Positions 55,763-64,000 of a stretch of DNA of 64,000 nucleotides are shown in pieces. The notes under the pieces are model-generated. The model was not told where the DNA came from. It did not search any database and was given only the letters and a program-made list of their open reading frames with translations. The translations under genes were made by a program, and so were the position numbers. The stretch is taken from the NCBI GenBank assembly GCA_963576735.1, contig OY755178.1, positions 6,386,001 to 6,450,000 on the forward strand, written 5' to 3'. The stretch is from Bedellia somnulentella (Eukaryota; Arthropoda; Insecta; Lepidoptera; Bedelliidae). The number at the start of each line of letters is the position of its first letter. The first letter of the stretch is position 1.

Positions 55763-56044
55763 AATGCAATTTTCACCTTTTGCTAAAAGTATTATAAATG
55801 CTGAAAATATTTCAATTGAATTTCGTGGCCATACGGTGTGTTACTAAAGTTAAGTAGGAAGCGAATTTATGTTTGTGTAGGCTGTTTACTTCATAAATTT
55901 GTTTACAGACGTGTTTGGACTACAGCAACGTTGTAGCTTTACTACTGAAAAGCTCTCTTGGCAAGGAATAGCAATGTATATAGCATACTTACGATTTCTA
56001 AAAAAGGTCATTTGATGAGTGATGAAGGTTAAGTTACAAAACTC

Positions 56045-56230
56045 TCAAAATCAAACGTTGGTGCCGTATATCTCGAAAGGGATGGCAGAGGTACTAATAC
56101 TTCTGAAAATTACGTGACATTGTCACCTGGTGTTCAGAGTACCCACGTTTTGCTTAGACAGTGTACTTACGTGATCTGTCACGTCATTGCGGGCGCAGGC
56201 CTATAACCGTTTTGTACAATTACACTGTTA
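56045..56230 (-). mobile_element. SINE-A 3' half
   Basis: TCAAACGTTGGTGCCGTATATCTCGAAAGGGATGGCAGAGG to CCGTTTTGTACAATTACACTG. Confidence 0.75.
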
Positions 56231-57339
56231 TTGTAGAATTTACACATTTGTTGTTTAATGGAGTAAAACTGGTGCTACATTGAAAAAAATGTTTTCTCAT
56301 ACATAACATACATAAACAAAATGACATAATCATAGGATATACGAATTTGTTATTTATATTGTAACGTAGTGCGATATTTACTGTTATCATGGTCAAATGT
56401 TATTGTCCTAAGATTGAAATTGTGTTTCATCTTAAACTTCAATTGACTTTGGAAAAAAAAATAAGTAAGCAGTCACAAAATTACCTAAAAATTATAAAAA
56501 TGAAATTGATGTGTAATAAAAAATGATTTTTAATAGCGATTGCAGTGGGTTTCATATGCAATGAATTTAACAAAATATTCTAACCAACATTCCTTTTCAT
56601 ATCAGTGAACTATCCATAATCCTTAGCTTCTGATAGAAGCTTTAGGTTAAATATGTATTTTGGTTTAGCATTGGAAAAATATATTAATTCGCGGTACTGC
56701 GTCATACAGCTTAACAAAATTTAAATTTATAGCATTTTATTTTGCATGTGTTATTGACGTACAATAACAAGCATATGACACGAAGTATGAAAATAATATA
56801 TTGCAAGCACACCATACAGAGTGTAACAAAGAATTACGTTTGAGCTAAACAACTCGCCGACACGCCACGTTTACTTACAAAAAAACACTAGGTTAACAAT
56901 TAGTCTTTTCTTTCTTTCTTTATAGAGGTATAATTAAGTGATTTTTTTACTGAAAACTCATGAATTTCCGTGTAATAAAGTTTTTCCTGTGCATTTTTCC
57001 GTCAGATAAATAGTGCTTTGTGGATTAGTGTCAGGTTGGTAGCGGTGCCAGGCTGCGATGGATTAATGTAGTTGAAAACATAGATGCATGCGACCCGACT
57101 GAGACACTGATATTAACACCCGCTATTGTGTACCGGATTTTATATGCGAGCACCCTGTGTAACGGGTAATAAATCATTGCACTCGGGAAGATAAAATTTT
57201 GTTTCGGAAGAGGTATTTTTATCATTTCATGGATATATTACTCTTGTCATGGTTGCTAATGGTGATAGAAAACGTCGCAAATAAACTCAGCTGTGCCCAA
57301 CAGCTTATTCCTCTTTTCTTCAATAGCCTACTCTATCAT
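56231..57339. other. no gene recognised; weak SINE-A trace near 57235-57300
   Basis: AT-rich, with a more balanced patch at 57030-57190 not repeated elsewhere. CATGGTTGCTAATGGTGATAGAAAACGTCGC near 57248 may be a SINE-A scrap. Confidence 0.4.
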
Positions 57340-57715
57340 ATATTATTATGACACTATACCTTTTCTTCCCATGGGTGATCGTACGAGGCGAATAGTCGCA
57401 CCGGGGGGCTGATTATTTATCTTTAGCGACCGCGATTGTGTTGCAAGTTTCAATATTGTCGCTGTCAAAAGTGTCAAATCGCATACAAATTTATGGCATT
57501 GACAGCGACAATCGTGCAACTTGCAAGACATTTGTCAGTCGCAAAAGATACGAAAGCAGTGGTTCAGCGGATGCGGTTCCAAACTCATCACCAAAAACAT
57601 TTTACAATCTTTCCCCCACAGAACTTCCAAAAGTGGCTGAAAAATTTTCCGATTCTGAGGCTCTGGCTACCCCTTTTAGGGATTTATAGCCATAAATGTA
57701 TGTATGTATGTACTT
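57340..57715 (+). mobile_element. SINE-B (a) interrupted by a MITE
   Basis: 5' part 57340-57417 and 3' part 57551-57715 (CGGATGCGGTTCCAAACTC to the TATG tail). The inserted hairpin element replaces the TTAAGGGATTTTTGGG section. The frames of 83 and 103 codons here are spurious. Confidence 0.75.
57418..57550. mobile_element. hairpin MITE, 133 bp
   Basis: Left arm TATCTTTAGCGAC...GCAAGTT...ATTGTCGCTGTCA and right arm (57499-57550) are inverted copies over about 50 bases with a few mismatches. Confidence 0.72.
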
Positions 57716-58097
57716 ACCCTAATAATTTAAATTTGGGAGCTTTGTAAACCAAAAAAATAACATCTGAGATCTCAAACGAATTGAACTTCTTTACTGAACA
57801 AACAATGAAAATTTGTGTTTATACTGTTCTTCTCTTAAGCTTCTCAAATACTATCGACTGCAAAACTTACTTGAGAAAACAGAGTGTTTAAACCTTTGTT
57901 TATTAAAAATAGCTTGAAAATATGTTTAATTATTGGAATTACGTGTATTTTTATTCATACAAATAAAAACATTTAATTAAAGTATGAAATTATATACTTC
58001 CTGTTACATGTAACTACCAAGGTTCTTAGAAAAGTTTCATATTAATTCATTTATGCTGGTGTTTATCGATCTATTTTAATTGAGCCATTGGCATCTG

Positions 58098-58160
58098 CAT
58101 AGCTAGTACCAGCGACCTTTTAACTAGATATTGCGTGGTATAATACAGCAATCTCTTTCT
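58098..58160 (+). repeat. Rep-7 5' part
   Basis: Matches the start of the insertion at 53538. Confidence 0.55.
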
Positions 58161-58444
58161 AATGGGTCCATATTGGCTCACATAAAATTCTAAATCATAT
58201 TTGTCGTCTTACTTACGATTTGTGTTCATAATAATCACTCTTCATAATTTTATTTTTCATACTTTATTTATTTATACATGTTTAATACTAACAACGGAGG
58301 TCATAACAGTTAGTGATCATAATTTTTTAATTAATACTGTTACAACCAAGAATCTTTTTAAAACTATATTTTTTTTTCAAGATCTTTTTTCTTCATAACA
58401 TTTAATGGTTATATTATTTTTAATAATAATATTGTTACTACGAT

Positions 58445-58625
58445 AAACAAGCAAGGGCAAAGCAATAAATAGGCATGAATCATTTTATACATAATCTAAC
58501 CTAACCTAACTAGATGTGACCTAACTTTTCTTTGCTAGCGACCCACCCAAGCAGGGGGCGAACCCCCCAGCACCCCCTTTACATGCAACCAAGCTTCAAG
58601 CATTCAAACAAGCAAGCAAATATAG
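58445..58625 (+). repeat. Rep-6 copy with CCTAA units
   Basis: TTATACATAATCTAACCTAACCTAACTAGATGTGACCTAACTTTTCTTTG matches 36432-36490. AAGCAAGCAA runs lie on both sides. The intervening CCACCCAAGCAGGGGGCGAACCCCCC is a small GC-rich hairpin unique to this copy. Confidence 0.6.
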
Positions 58626-58682
58626 TTAAAAACACATATAATTTTGAAAAAAAAATATATTAGACAATATAACATTTATGAA

Positions 58683-58727
58683 TACATACATACATATACT
58701 CACGGCTGTAAATCCCTAGTAAAAACT
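58683..58727 (-). mobile_element. SINE-B 3' tip
   Basis: ATACATACATACATATACTCACGGCTGTAAATCCCTAG, then unrelated sequence. Confidence 0.65.
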
Positions 58728-58904
58728 TGGTCTAAGTTTAAATTCAGTTATGAAACAGTGTATTAGTTAATGTCAGCATACAAAGTTTTATATACATTAC
58801 CTAGTTAATTTTCCAAACATGGTTTATTCACTGGATCTTGCAAAGATGTTTAATCTATGTCTGTCTACTCGTAATCGATCTCACAATCTAAATACACCAT
58901 AACA

Positions 58905-59147
58905 TAACATATACCCACGGCTATAAATCCCATAAAGGGGTATCCAGAGCTAAGGAATTAGAAATTCCTTAGCCACTTTTGGAAAGTTGAGTGGGGAAAA
59001 GATGGTGAAATAAAGGTTGTTGGTGATGGGTCTCCAACCGCATCGCCCAAAAATCCCTTAAAAGCCCCAATACCGTTAGTCGCCTCTTACGTACACCCAC
59101 CGGAAGAAATGGGGTAGTGCTATCCTAAGCCGACACTACACAGCTAT
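58905..59147 (-). mobile_element. SINE-B (a), full length
   Basis: Close to consensus. The tail is reduced to ACATAACATATACCCACGG. Confidence 0.87.
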
Positions 59148-59526
59148 TTATGAATATTATAGTTATTTATTGAAATGATTATAATGTCGGTCATTAGCAT
59201 AAACAAATATATAAAAAAATATATTATTAAATACAAAATGTATAATTAGTGATAATGAATTTCGAAGATTATATTTTTTAATATTTATGACTTGTCTTTT
59301 TTATGAAGACTGATCATTACGATTTTAAATGGTATGTGAAAATTTTTCGGACCTCCGATGATAGGAGTTAAAAAGTTATGTAAGAGAAAGCGCACCCCTT
59401 TCTAACTGACATGAAGGTGTCTCTTTATAAATGTCTTTTTTTAGTTCCAATGTGAGCGCAACAGTTACTACATAAAGTAATTGTTGTTACTTTGTAAGAT
59501 ATTTTTTTTCCGTTATTACCCGTTAT
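59148..59526. other. no gene recognised
   Basis: AT-rich spacer. Confidence 0.45.
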
Positions 59527-59605
59527 TAGCCGTGTAGTGTCGGCTTAGAATAAAACTACCCCATTTTTACCCGTGGGTGATCGTAAGAGGCGACTAAGGC
59601 TTATT
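59527..59605 (+). mobile_element. SINE-B 5' end
   Basis: CCGTGTAGTGTCGGCTTAGAATAAAAC to GCGACTAAGGC, then joined to the Rep-7 3' part (59611-59645). Confidence 0.65.
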
Positions 59606-59769
59606 AAGACGATAAAATAGCACCCGTACTAGCTTTCCTGCCAAGATATAATACTCTTTTTATTGAAATAAGTGTTTATTTTTATTTTTATTGTAAGTTA
59701 AGGCTCGATAAGATAAGATTGTCATTGTCACAACGTCATTAAAGTCATTAGAGTCTTTAAATAAAGATT

Positions 59770-59850
59770 AAAAAAAGGGTTCTGTGGTATGGGATGTCGC
59801 GGGCTCAAGTCCTGTTAATGTCGAAATATTTCTTTCCTTGATTGATCAAT
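59770..59850 (+). mobile_element. SINE-C fragment
   Basis: GATGTCGCGGGCTCAAGTCCTGTTAATGTCGAAATATTTCTTTCC, the B-box end and linker of SINE-C. Confidence 0.55.
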
Positions 59851-59887
59851 ACAACATTGTTCCAATCAATCCCCTACATTGTTCCAG

Positions 59888-60067
59888 CGATGCTCGCGGC
59901 GGGTAAGTGCGCCAGATGGGCGCTGCGCATGGCGCTGCTGTTGGCGGTGGCGGTGGAGACTACGCCAGAACAGCGCGCCAGGCAGGAGCCGTGCGCCTCC
60001 AGCCCTTTGTGCTCTTGTCACGCCGCGCATATGTCTTGTACTGCTGTGCCACTCCATAGATTTCCTG
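59888..60067 (+). CDS. candidate coding exon: signal peptide and LRR-N-cap-like cysteines
   Basis: A GC-rich island in AT-rich sequence. A good acceptor (CCCCTACATTGTTCCAG, AG at 59886-59887) precedes CG-ATG, and a good donor (CCTG/GTAAGA) follows at 60068. The ATG at 59890 gives 59 codons plus one base (phase 1). Residues 1-23 form a signal peptide (MLAAGKCARWALRMALLLAVAVE). The rest has C-x5-C-x-C-x6-C (EPCASSPLCSCHAAHMSCTAVPLHRFP), which resembles the N-terminal cap of secreted or membrane leucine-rich-repeat proteins. The rest of the gene is not in the window, so the family is a guess. If real, it is the only host coding exon I can propose here. Confidence 0.45.
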
Positions 60068-60968
60068 GTAAGAATGGTTCATAATTAACATTTTACTTTG
60101 CGCGCGGTAGCCGTAGAATCTATGTCAGAACAGCGAGCCAGATAGGAGCCGTGCGCCACAAGGCCGCTATGCTCTTGTCTCGCCGCGCATATATCTTGTA
60201 CTGCTGTGCCGTTGCTAGGTTTCATGGTAAGGATGGTTCATAATTTACATTTTACTTAACGCGTGATGGTGGTGGAGACTGCACCAGAACAGCGCGCCAG
60301 GCAGGAGCCGTGCGTCACCAGCCCCTTGTGCTCTTGTCACCGCCGCGCGTATGTCTTGCACTTCTGTGCCGCTCCATAGATTTCCTGGTAAGCGTGACTC
60401 ATAATTCGCACTTTACTTTGTGGACGATGGAAGTGAATACTGCGCCAGACAGAAGCAGTGCGTCACCAGCCCCTTGTGTTCTTGTCACGCCGCGCATATG
60501 TCCTGTACTGCTGTACCGTTGCATAGGTTTCCTGGTAACGATGATTTATATTTTATATTTAACTTTTGTGGTGCGGTGGAGACTGTGCCAGACAGAAACC
60601 GAGCGCCACCAGCACGCTGTGTTCTTGTCACACCGCGCATATGTCCTGTACTGCTGTGCCGTTGCATAGGTTTCCTGGTAAGATTATTCATAATTTGCAT
60701 TTTACTTTCGTGGTGGTGGTTGAGACTGCGCCAGAACAGCGCGCCAGACAGGAGCCGTGCGCCAACAGCCCGTTGTGTTCTTGTCAAGCGGCACATACGT
60801 CCTGTACTGCTGTGCCATTGCATAGATTTCCTGGTAAGCGTAAAACATATATTATATTTTTCGTGGTGGGGGTGACAACTGCGTCAGGAAGGAGCCGTGC
60901 GCCACCAGCCCGTTGTGTCTGTACTGCTGTGCCGTTGCCTGTAGGTTTCCTGGTAAGCAGAGAATATC
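60068..60968 (+). repeat. tandem array of six further exon-like units
   Basis: After the exon, its 3' ~110 bases plus ~40 bases of intron recur six more times. The donor-equivalent positions are 60227, 60388, 60535, 60678, 60834 and 60953, spaced 119-161 bases. Five of the six keep GTAAG; the 60535 copy has GTAAC. Frames differ: the units at about 60440-60534, 60590-60677 and 60740-60833 still read CxSxLCSCxxAHxSCTAVPLHRFPG, while others carry indels. The last unit lacks about 35 bases. Overlapping frames of 112-167 codons here are by-products of the repeat. Confidence 0.8.
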
Positions 60969-60979
60969 GAGCGCCATAT

Positions 60980-61400
60980 TTTATGATCCTGGCAAACCTC
61001 CCTAGCTTAGTTTACATCCATCAATCTTTTCATATATTATTTTTGAGCACAACCTTATATCCGCAATAGCTCTATAATTCTCTTTTACCTACTTAATCCC
61101 ATTAATCCTGTGTATTTGCCCAAACCATCTTAAAATCTTTTTATTATCTTTTTTTGCTTTATCGTGCTATGTCACACTCGGTCGCATAATCTAACATCAC
61201 AAAATTTTCTTTCAGACCTCATCTCTACTGCATTCACTCTAATTTCATGCTTCTTCTGTTACACCCAAAATTTATTTCTGACATACATGAACGTAGGAAT
61301 AAGAACAGCATCATTCACTGACATTCGGGCCTTTTCAGTCACTGATTGACTAGTCATTAGACTATTCATTACTCCACTTACCGCATAATACTCTCACGCA
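60980..61400 (-). pseudogene. LINE-1 fragment, degenerate
   Basis: Reverse complement matches 54425-54980 with deletions. AAACCTCCCTAGCTTAGTTTACATCCATCAATC corresponds to RLMDVNETREV, and GGGCCTTTTCAGTCACTGATTGACTAG to SVSEKARM. Old copy with no usable frame. It forms the left flank of LINE-3. Confidence 0.75.
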
Positions 61401-61424
61401 CTTTCTTTATGCGCAGAACTTGAA

Positions 61425-62420
61425 GTGGAGTCAATATCTTCTTTGAATTCTATCGCGAATCAAAAATCATTAAGTCATAGGCAAATAAAGAAATATAAAT
61501 TAGTTAATAAACGCATATATAGCTCAACGAAAAATCTGATAAATATTAAAAATAGTATTAGAAACATTAATAAAACCTACAAAAAAATAAATTTAATTCA
61601 AAAAATCGATAGTTTAAATAGCCAACTAAAAAATATGATTGCTAGTCAGGAAGAGGTAAAAAAAAGGTATATGAATATAAGTAACCTAATAGAAAAAGAG
61701 ACGGATTGTCATAAATTGTCTGGAAAATCTTGTAACTTTATGTCTCCGCCGTTACAATCAGACAAAGAACAATCCATCCCTACCACTACCACCCCGGTTC
61801 GCAAAACTATAATATTTTCCGATGGTATGGGGTTACGTTTCGGAGAAATATTAAATGATCACATACATCAGACAGTAACAAACTATTGTTATACTGGTGC
61901 TCCCTTTAATTATATTATTGATAAAGTTACTTTGGGTGAATATGACGAGTATACTACAATTGTTATATTATTCGGTAGTAGTATAGGATTAAATAAAAAA
62001 ATATTGAAGAAAGGCATTAGCCAGCTTTTAGAGATACAAAAGAAATATAAATGTAAGTTTATATTTTGTACCTTCCCATATATATATAATTATATGAGTA
62101 AGCATAATAATGATATTCATATGTTTTGTACCTTACCATATATATATAATTATATGAGTAAGCATAATAATGATATTCATATGTTGAATAATTTTATATT
62201 TAATATGACCAGCCGTCAAAGCGACGTTTTCTTTACTCTGGACGTGAATAAGTTCATACCTTATTCAAGACAACGATCGGGTACTATATACATACCCTTA
62301 AATAAAAAACGTACCATTGCTAAATTATTAGCATATCATATATCGAACCCTCCCTTATTTAATATAAGGGAAAACTTACTTACAATATGTGATGGTGGAA
62401 ACCATAATTTAAACTTTTAA
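61425..62420 (+). CDS. LINE-3 ORF1, SGNH/esterase-like, 5' truncated
   Basis: Likely the RNA-binding partner protein of the element. The frame is open from 61389, but the codon at 61425 is GTG and the first ATG is at 61635, so the true start was lost by truncation. Counting from 61425: residues 1-95 are K/N/I-rich and probably coiled coil, and 100-125 a linker ending in a Thr run. Residues 128-310 resemble the esterase (SGNH) domain known from CR1-type ORF1 proteins: KTIIFSDGMGLRFG at block I and TTIVILFGSS at block III. The block I GDS is replaced by SDG, so the nucleophile serine seems absent, and a non-enzymatic role is likely. Residues 214-233 are duplicated in tandem as 234-253. The frame ends NHNLNF-stop over a slippery heptamer. 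Confidence 0.8.
   Translation: MESISSLNSIANQKSLSHRQIKKYKLVNKRIYSSTKNLINIKNSIRNINKTYKKINLIQKIDSLNSQLKNMIASQEEVKKRYMNISNLIEKETDCHKLSGKSCNFMSPPLQSDKEQSIPTTTTPVRKTIIFSDGMGLRFGEILNDHIHQTVTNYCYTGAPFNYIIDKVTLGEYDEYTTIVILFGSSIGLNKKILKKGISQLLEIQKKYKCKFIFCTFPYIYNYMSKHNNDIHMFCTLPYIYNYMSKHNNDIHMLNNFIFNMTSRQSDVFFTLDVNKFIPYSRQRSGTIYIPLNKKRTIAKLLAYHISNPPLFNIRENLLTICDGGNHNLNF
62064..62183 (+). repeat. in-frame 60-bp tandem duplication in ORF1
   Basis: Units 62064-62123 and 62124-62183 appear identical except for one base (TTC to TTA, Phe to Leu). The reading frame is kept, adding 20 residues. Confidence 0.95.
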
Positions 62421-62506
62421 GTGAGACAATAGAAGAGCCTCCTGTCATCCTTAAGCCGTCACCTTCAATTAATATTAACATTGTAAACAAGGAAGGAGGT
62501 TCTTCT
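62408..62506 (+). promoter_or_regulatory. candidate programmed -1 ribosomal frameshift signal
   Basis: TTTAAAC at 62408-62414 lies in the ORF1 frame as T TTA AAC, the X XXY YYZ form. ORF1 stops two codons later (TAA 62418-62420). The -1 frame is closed by TAA at 62405-62407, directly before the heptamer, and open from there to the window end. A 13-bp stem can form between 62431-62443 (AGAAGAGCCTCCT) and 62494-62506 (AGGAGGTTCTTCT), all Watson-Crick but one G-U, with a 50-nt loop. The spacer is 16 nt, longer than the usual 5-9. Not tested. Confidence 0.55.
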
Positions 62507-64000
62507 GGCAAAATATTTAAAAACCGTGCTTTACAAGGAGACCCACAATTTAAATTAGTATTTCAAAATACTCAGGGGTTTTCTTGTAAAGAATTAGAAA
62601 TTGAATTGTTTTTAGAAAGATATCAAATTGATTGTTTCTGTGTCTCAGAACACTGGCTTAAGAATTGCGAGCTCATATTTGGTTTTCAAAATTACAACTT
62701 AGCTAGTAGCTACTGCCGCAATTCTAAAGCCTGTGCTGGCTCCGCTATATTTATAAAAAATAGTATTAAATGTAAAAATCGTGAGGATATTGTAAAACTG
62801 AGCGTTGAGCAAGTCGTGGAGATATCCTGCATAGAGTTACTAAACTACTTTATAGTAAGCGTATATCGAGCCCCCTATAGTCAAAATTATGAAAGATTTG
62901 AAAGTGTAATGGAAGATGTATTAACTAAAATTTTCAAGAGTAAAAAACAATTAATTATTTGTGGAGACTTCAATATAGATCTCTTAAAAGATAGTACTCA
63001 GAAAACACGGTTGATGAGTTTATTCCAATCGTTTAATTTAGAAAATTTATTCTTGGAACCTACTAGAACCAAAACATGTTTAGATAATGTATTTACAAAT
63101 GCTGAATTCATAAGTAAATCTGTAATAAATAAACTAAAATCTGATCACAGTGGTCTTTTTGTAAACTTTCCACATAAGGCACCAGACCGAAAAATTATAG
63201 TTAAAAAAAGGAGTGTCACTGCTTTCAAAGTTGAAAAATATATAAACTTAATCAGTTATAAGCTGCCCACTTCTTCAATAAATAAAAATCCAAATAATAG
63301 TTATAATACTTTCTTTAAAGTACTGATAGACGAATTTAATAAAATATTTACTATTAAAGATGTAACTATATGTAATAAATTTAAATTTAGTGAATGGGCA
63401 ACACCAGGCATATATAAATCTAGAGAAATATTATTTGATTTATACGATCAAAAAGCGTTCTCACATAATGATGAATTTATAGAATATGTAAAAAAATACT
63501 CAAAAATGTTTAATAAAGTTTGTAAGGAGGCTAAAGCCTTGAGCCAACGTATTAAAACATCTGATAATAAAGTAAAAACCGTTTGGAACATTATCAACAC
63601 TCAAACTGGCAAAAGCAAATCATGTGATCAGGACTTTTGTATTCGGTCTGATCGAGGTTTGACTACTTCAAATGATGTAATTGCTTGTATTTTTGAAAAA
63701 TATTTTGCTGATATACCTTTTAAGACCACTGAACACTTAAATTCATCTGCTACGTTAGCTCAAGAGCTGTTGCAACAAAACGTTGCAATTTGTAAATCTA
63801 TATTTAATTTTAAAGTTGTCAGTCCCGAAGATATCATTAAAGTGTTTAAATCACTGAAATTGAAAAATTCTGAGGATATCTGGGGTATGTCAGTAAAAGT
63901 ATGCCATAATTTTATTGTAATAATAGCTCCTTATTTAGCGAAAATATTTAATGAATGTATAAGTAATGGTATCTTCCCAGATCTCATGAAACATAGTAAA
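62408..64000 (+). CDS. LINE-3 ORF2, endonuclease and reverse transcriptase (partial)
   Basis: 531 codons without a stop, leaving the window at the right edge. The first in-frame ATG is at 62909, inside the endonuclease, so ORF2 is probably translated by frameshift from ORF1 or by some non-AUG route. The APE-type endonuclease spans about 62560-63180 with its key motifs: FQNTQG (Asn), CVSEHWL (Glu), VSVYRAPYS, IICGDFNIDLL (Asp/Asn), TRTKTCLDNVFTN and LKSDHSGLF (Asp-His). A linker follows. The RT begins near the edge (WGMSVKVCHNFIVIIAPYLAKIFNECISNGIFPDLMK), matching the N-terminal RT blocks of CR1-type LINEs. It nicks target DNA and copies the element RNA at the nick. The catalytic YxDD lies beyond the window. 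Confidence 0.88.

Larger units (their letters stand above)
61400..64000 (+). mobile_element. LINE-3, CR1-like non-LTR retrotransposon, 5' truncated
   Basis: Begins inside ORF1 at about 61400, within an old LINE-1 copy, and continues past the window end. Both ORFs are open throughout. Layout (coiled-coil plus SGNH-like ORF1, APE-type endonuclease then RT in ORF2) fits the CR1/L2-type group (family knowledge). The lack of stops indicates a young insertion. The 3' end and target duplication lie outside the window. Confidence 0.88.

Noticed and set aside
57436..57747. Two overlapping frames of 83 and 103 codons
   Set aside because: They run across a SINE-B and a nested MITE and include the repeat's own sequence.
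60310..61069. Overlapping frames of 112-167 codons with repeated cysteines
   Set aside because: By-products of the exon-like tandem array. Frame changes between units and the donor sites would be read through. I keep only the first exon as a candidate.
61425..61427. GTG at 61425 as the ORF1 start
   Set aside because: Eukaryotic translation rarely uses GTG. The frame is open further upstream and the element is 5' truncated there.

Overview
The window looks like insect nuclear DNA, most probably from a moth or butterfly. It is AT-rich and almost free of host coding sequence. It holds tRNA-headed SINEs, CTAG-ended Helitron-like elements, mariner, several LINE types, and interstitial runs of CCTAA, the insect telomere unit. 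No species can be named, and the lepidopteran call is an inference from repeat types.

Most of the window is layered mobile elements. Three short families recur throughout. SINE-A is about 340 bp, with a tRNA-like head carrying A and B boxes and a TTATG tail. SINE-B is about 245 bp with a TATG tail, has at least 25 copies, and falls into two subfamilies, a and b. SINE-C has a nearly complete tRNA cloverleaf head. Three LINE types are present. LINE-1 has YADD and a TATG tail, with its longest copy at 54081-55022 and many 3' scraps. LINE-2 has an RNase H domain (33789-35069, minus strand, perfect 15-bp target duplication). LINE-3 is CR1-like (about 61400 to the window end).

Region by region: 1-8400 is SINEs and Helitron-like copies. 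8430-13603 is a composite transposon with 21-bp inverted ends. Its transposase gene is split by about 4.3 kb that carries a broken arthropod multicopy zinc-motif gene (8923-10565, minus), a SINE-C and a Copia RNase H scrap. 13604-30790 is AT-rich sequence with SINE/LINE debris and a possible 5' UTR exon near 30140-30465. 30793-32083 is a full-length mariner with an intact transposase, perfect ends and a TA duplication. 32084-59850 is more debris, with a 1.26-kb inverted-repeat element encoding a CXC-like cysteine-rich domain (42651-43910) and three hairpin MITEs. 59888-60968 is a GC-rich host-like exon (signal peptide plus LRR-cap-like cysteines, good acceptor and donor) followed by six diverged tandem copies of its 3' half, five of which keep GTAAG. 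61400-64000 is LINE-3, 5' truncated but with both reading frames open.

The most interesting signal is at the LINE-3 ORF1/ORF2 junction. ORF2 lies in the -1 frame and has no in-frame ATG for about 500 nt. Its open frame begins exactly at a T TTA AAC slippery heptamer (62408-62414) placed two codons before the ORF1 stop, with a 13-bp stem downstream. This is a candidate programmed -1 frameshift in a non-LTR retrotransposon.
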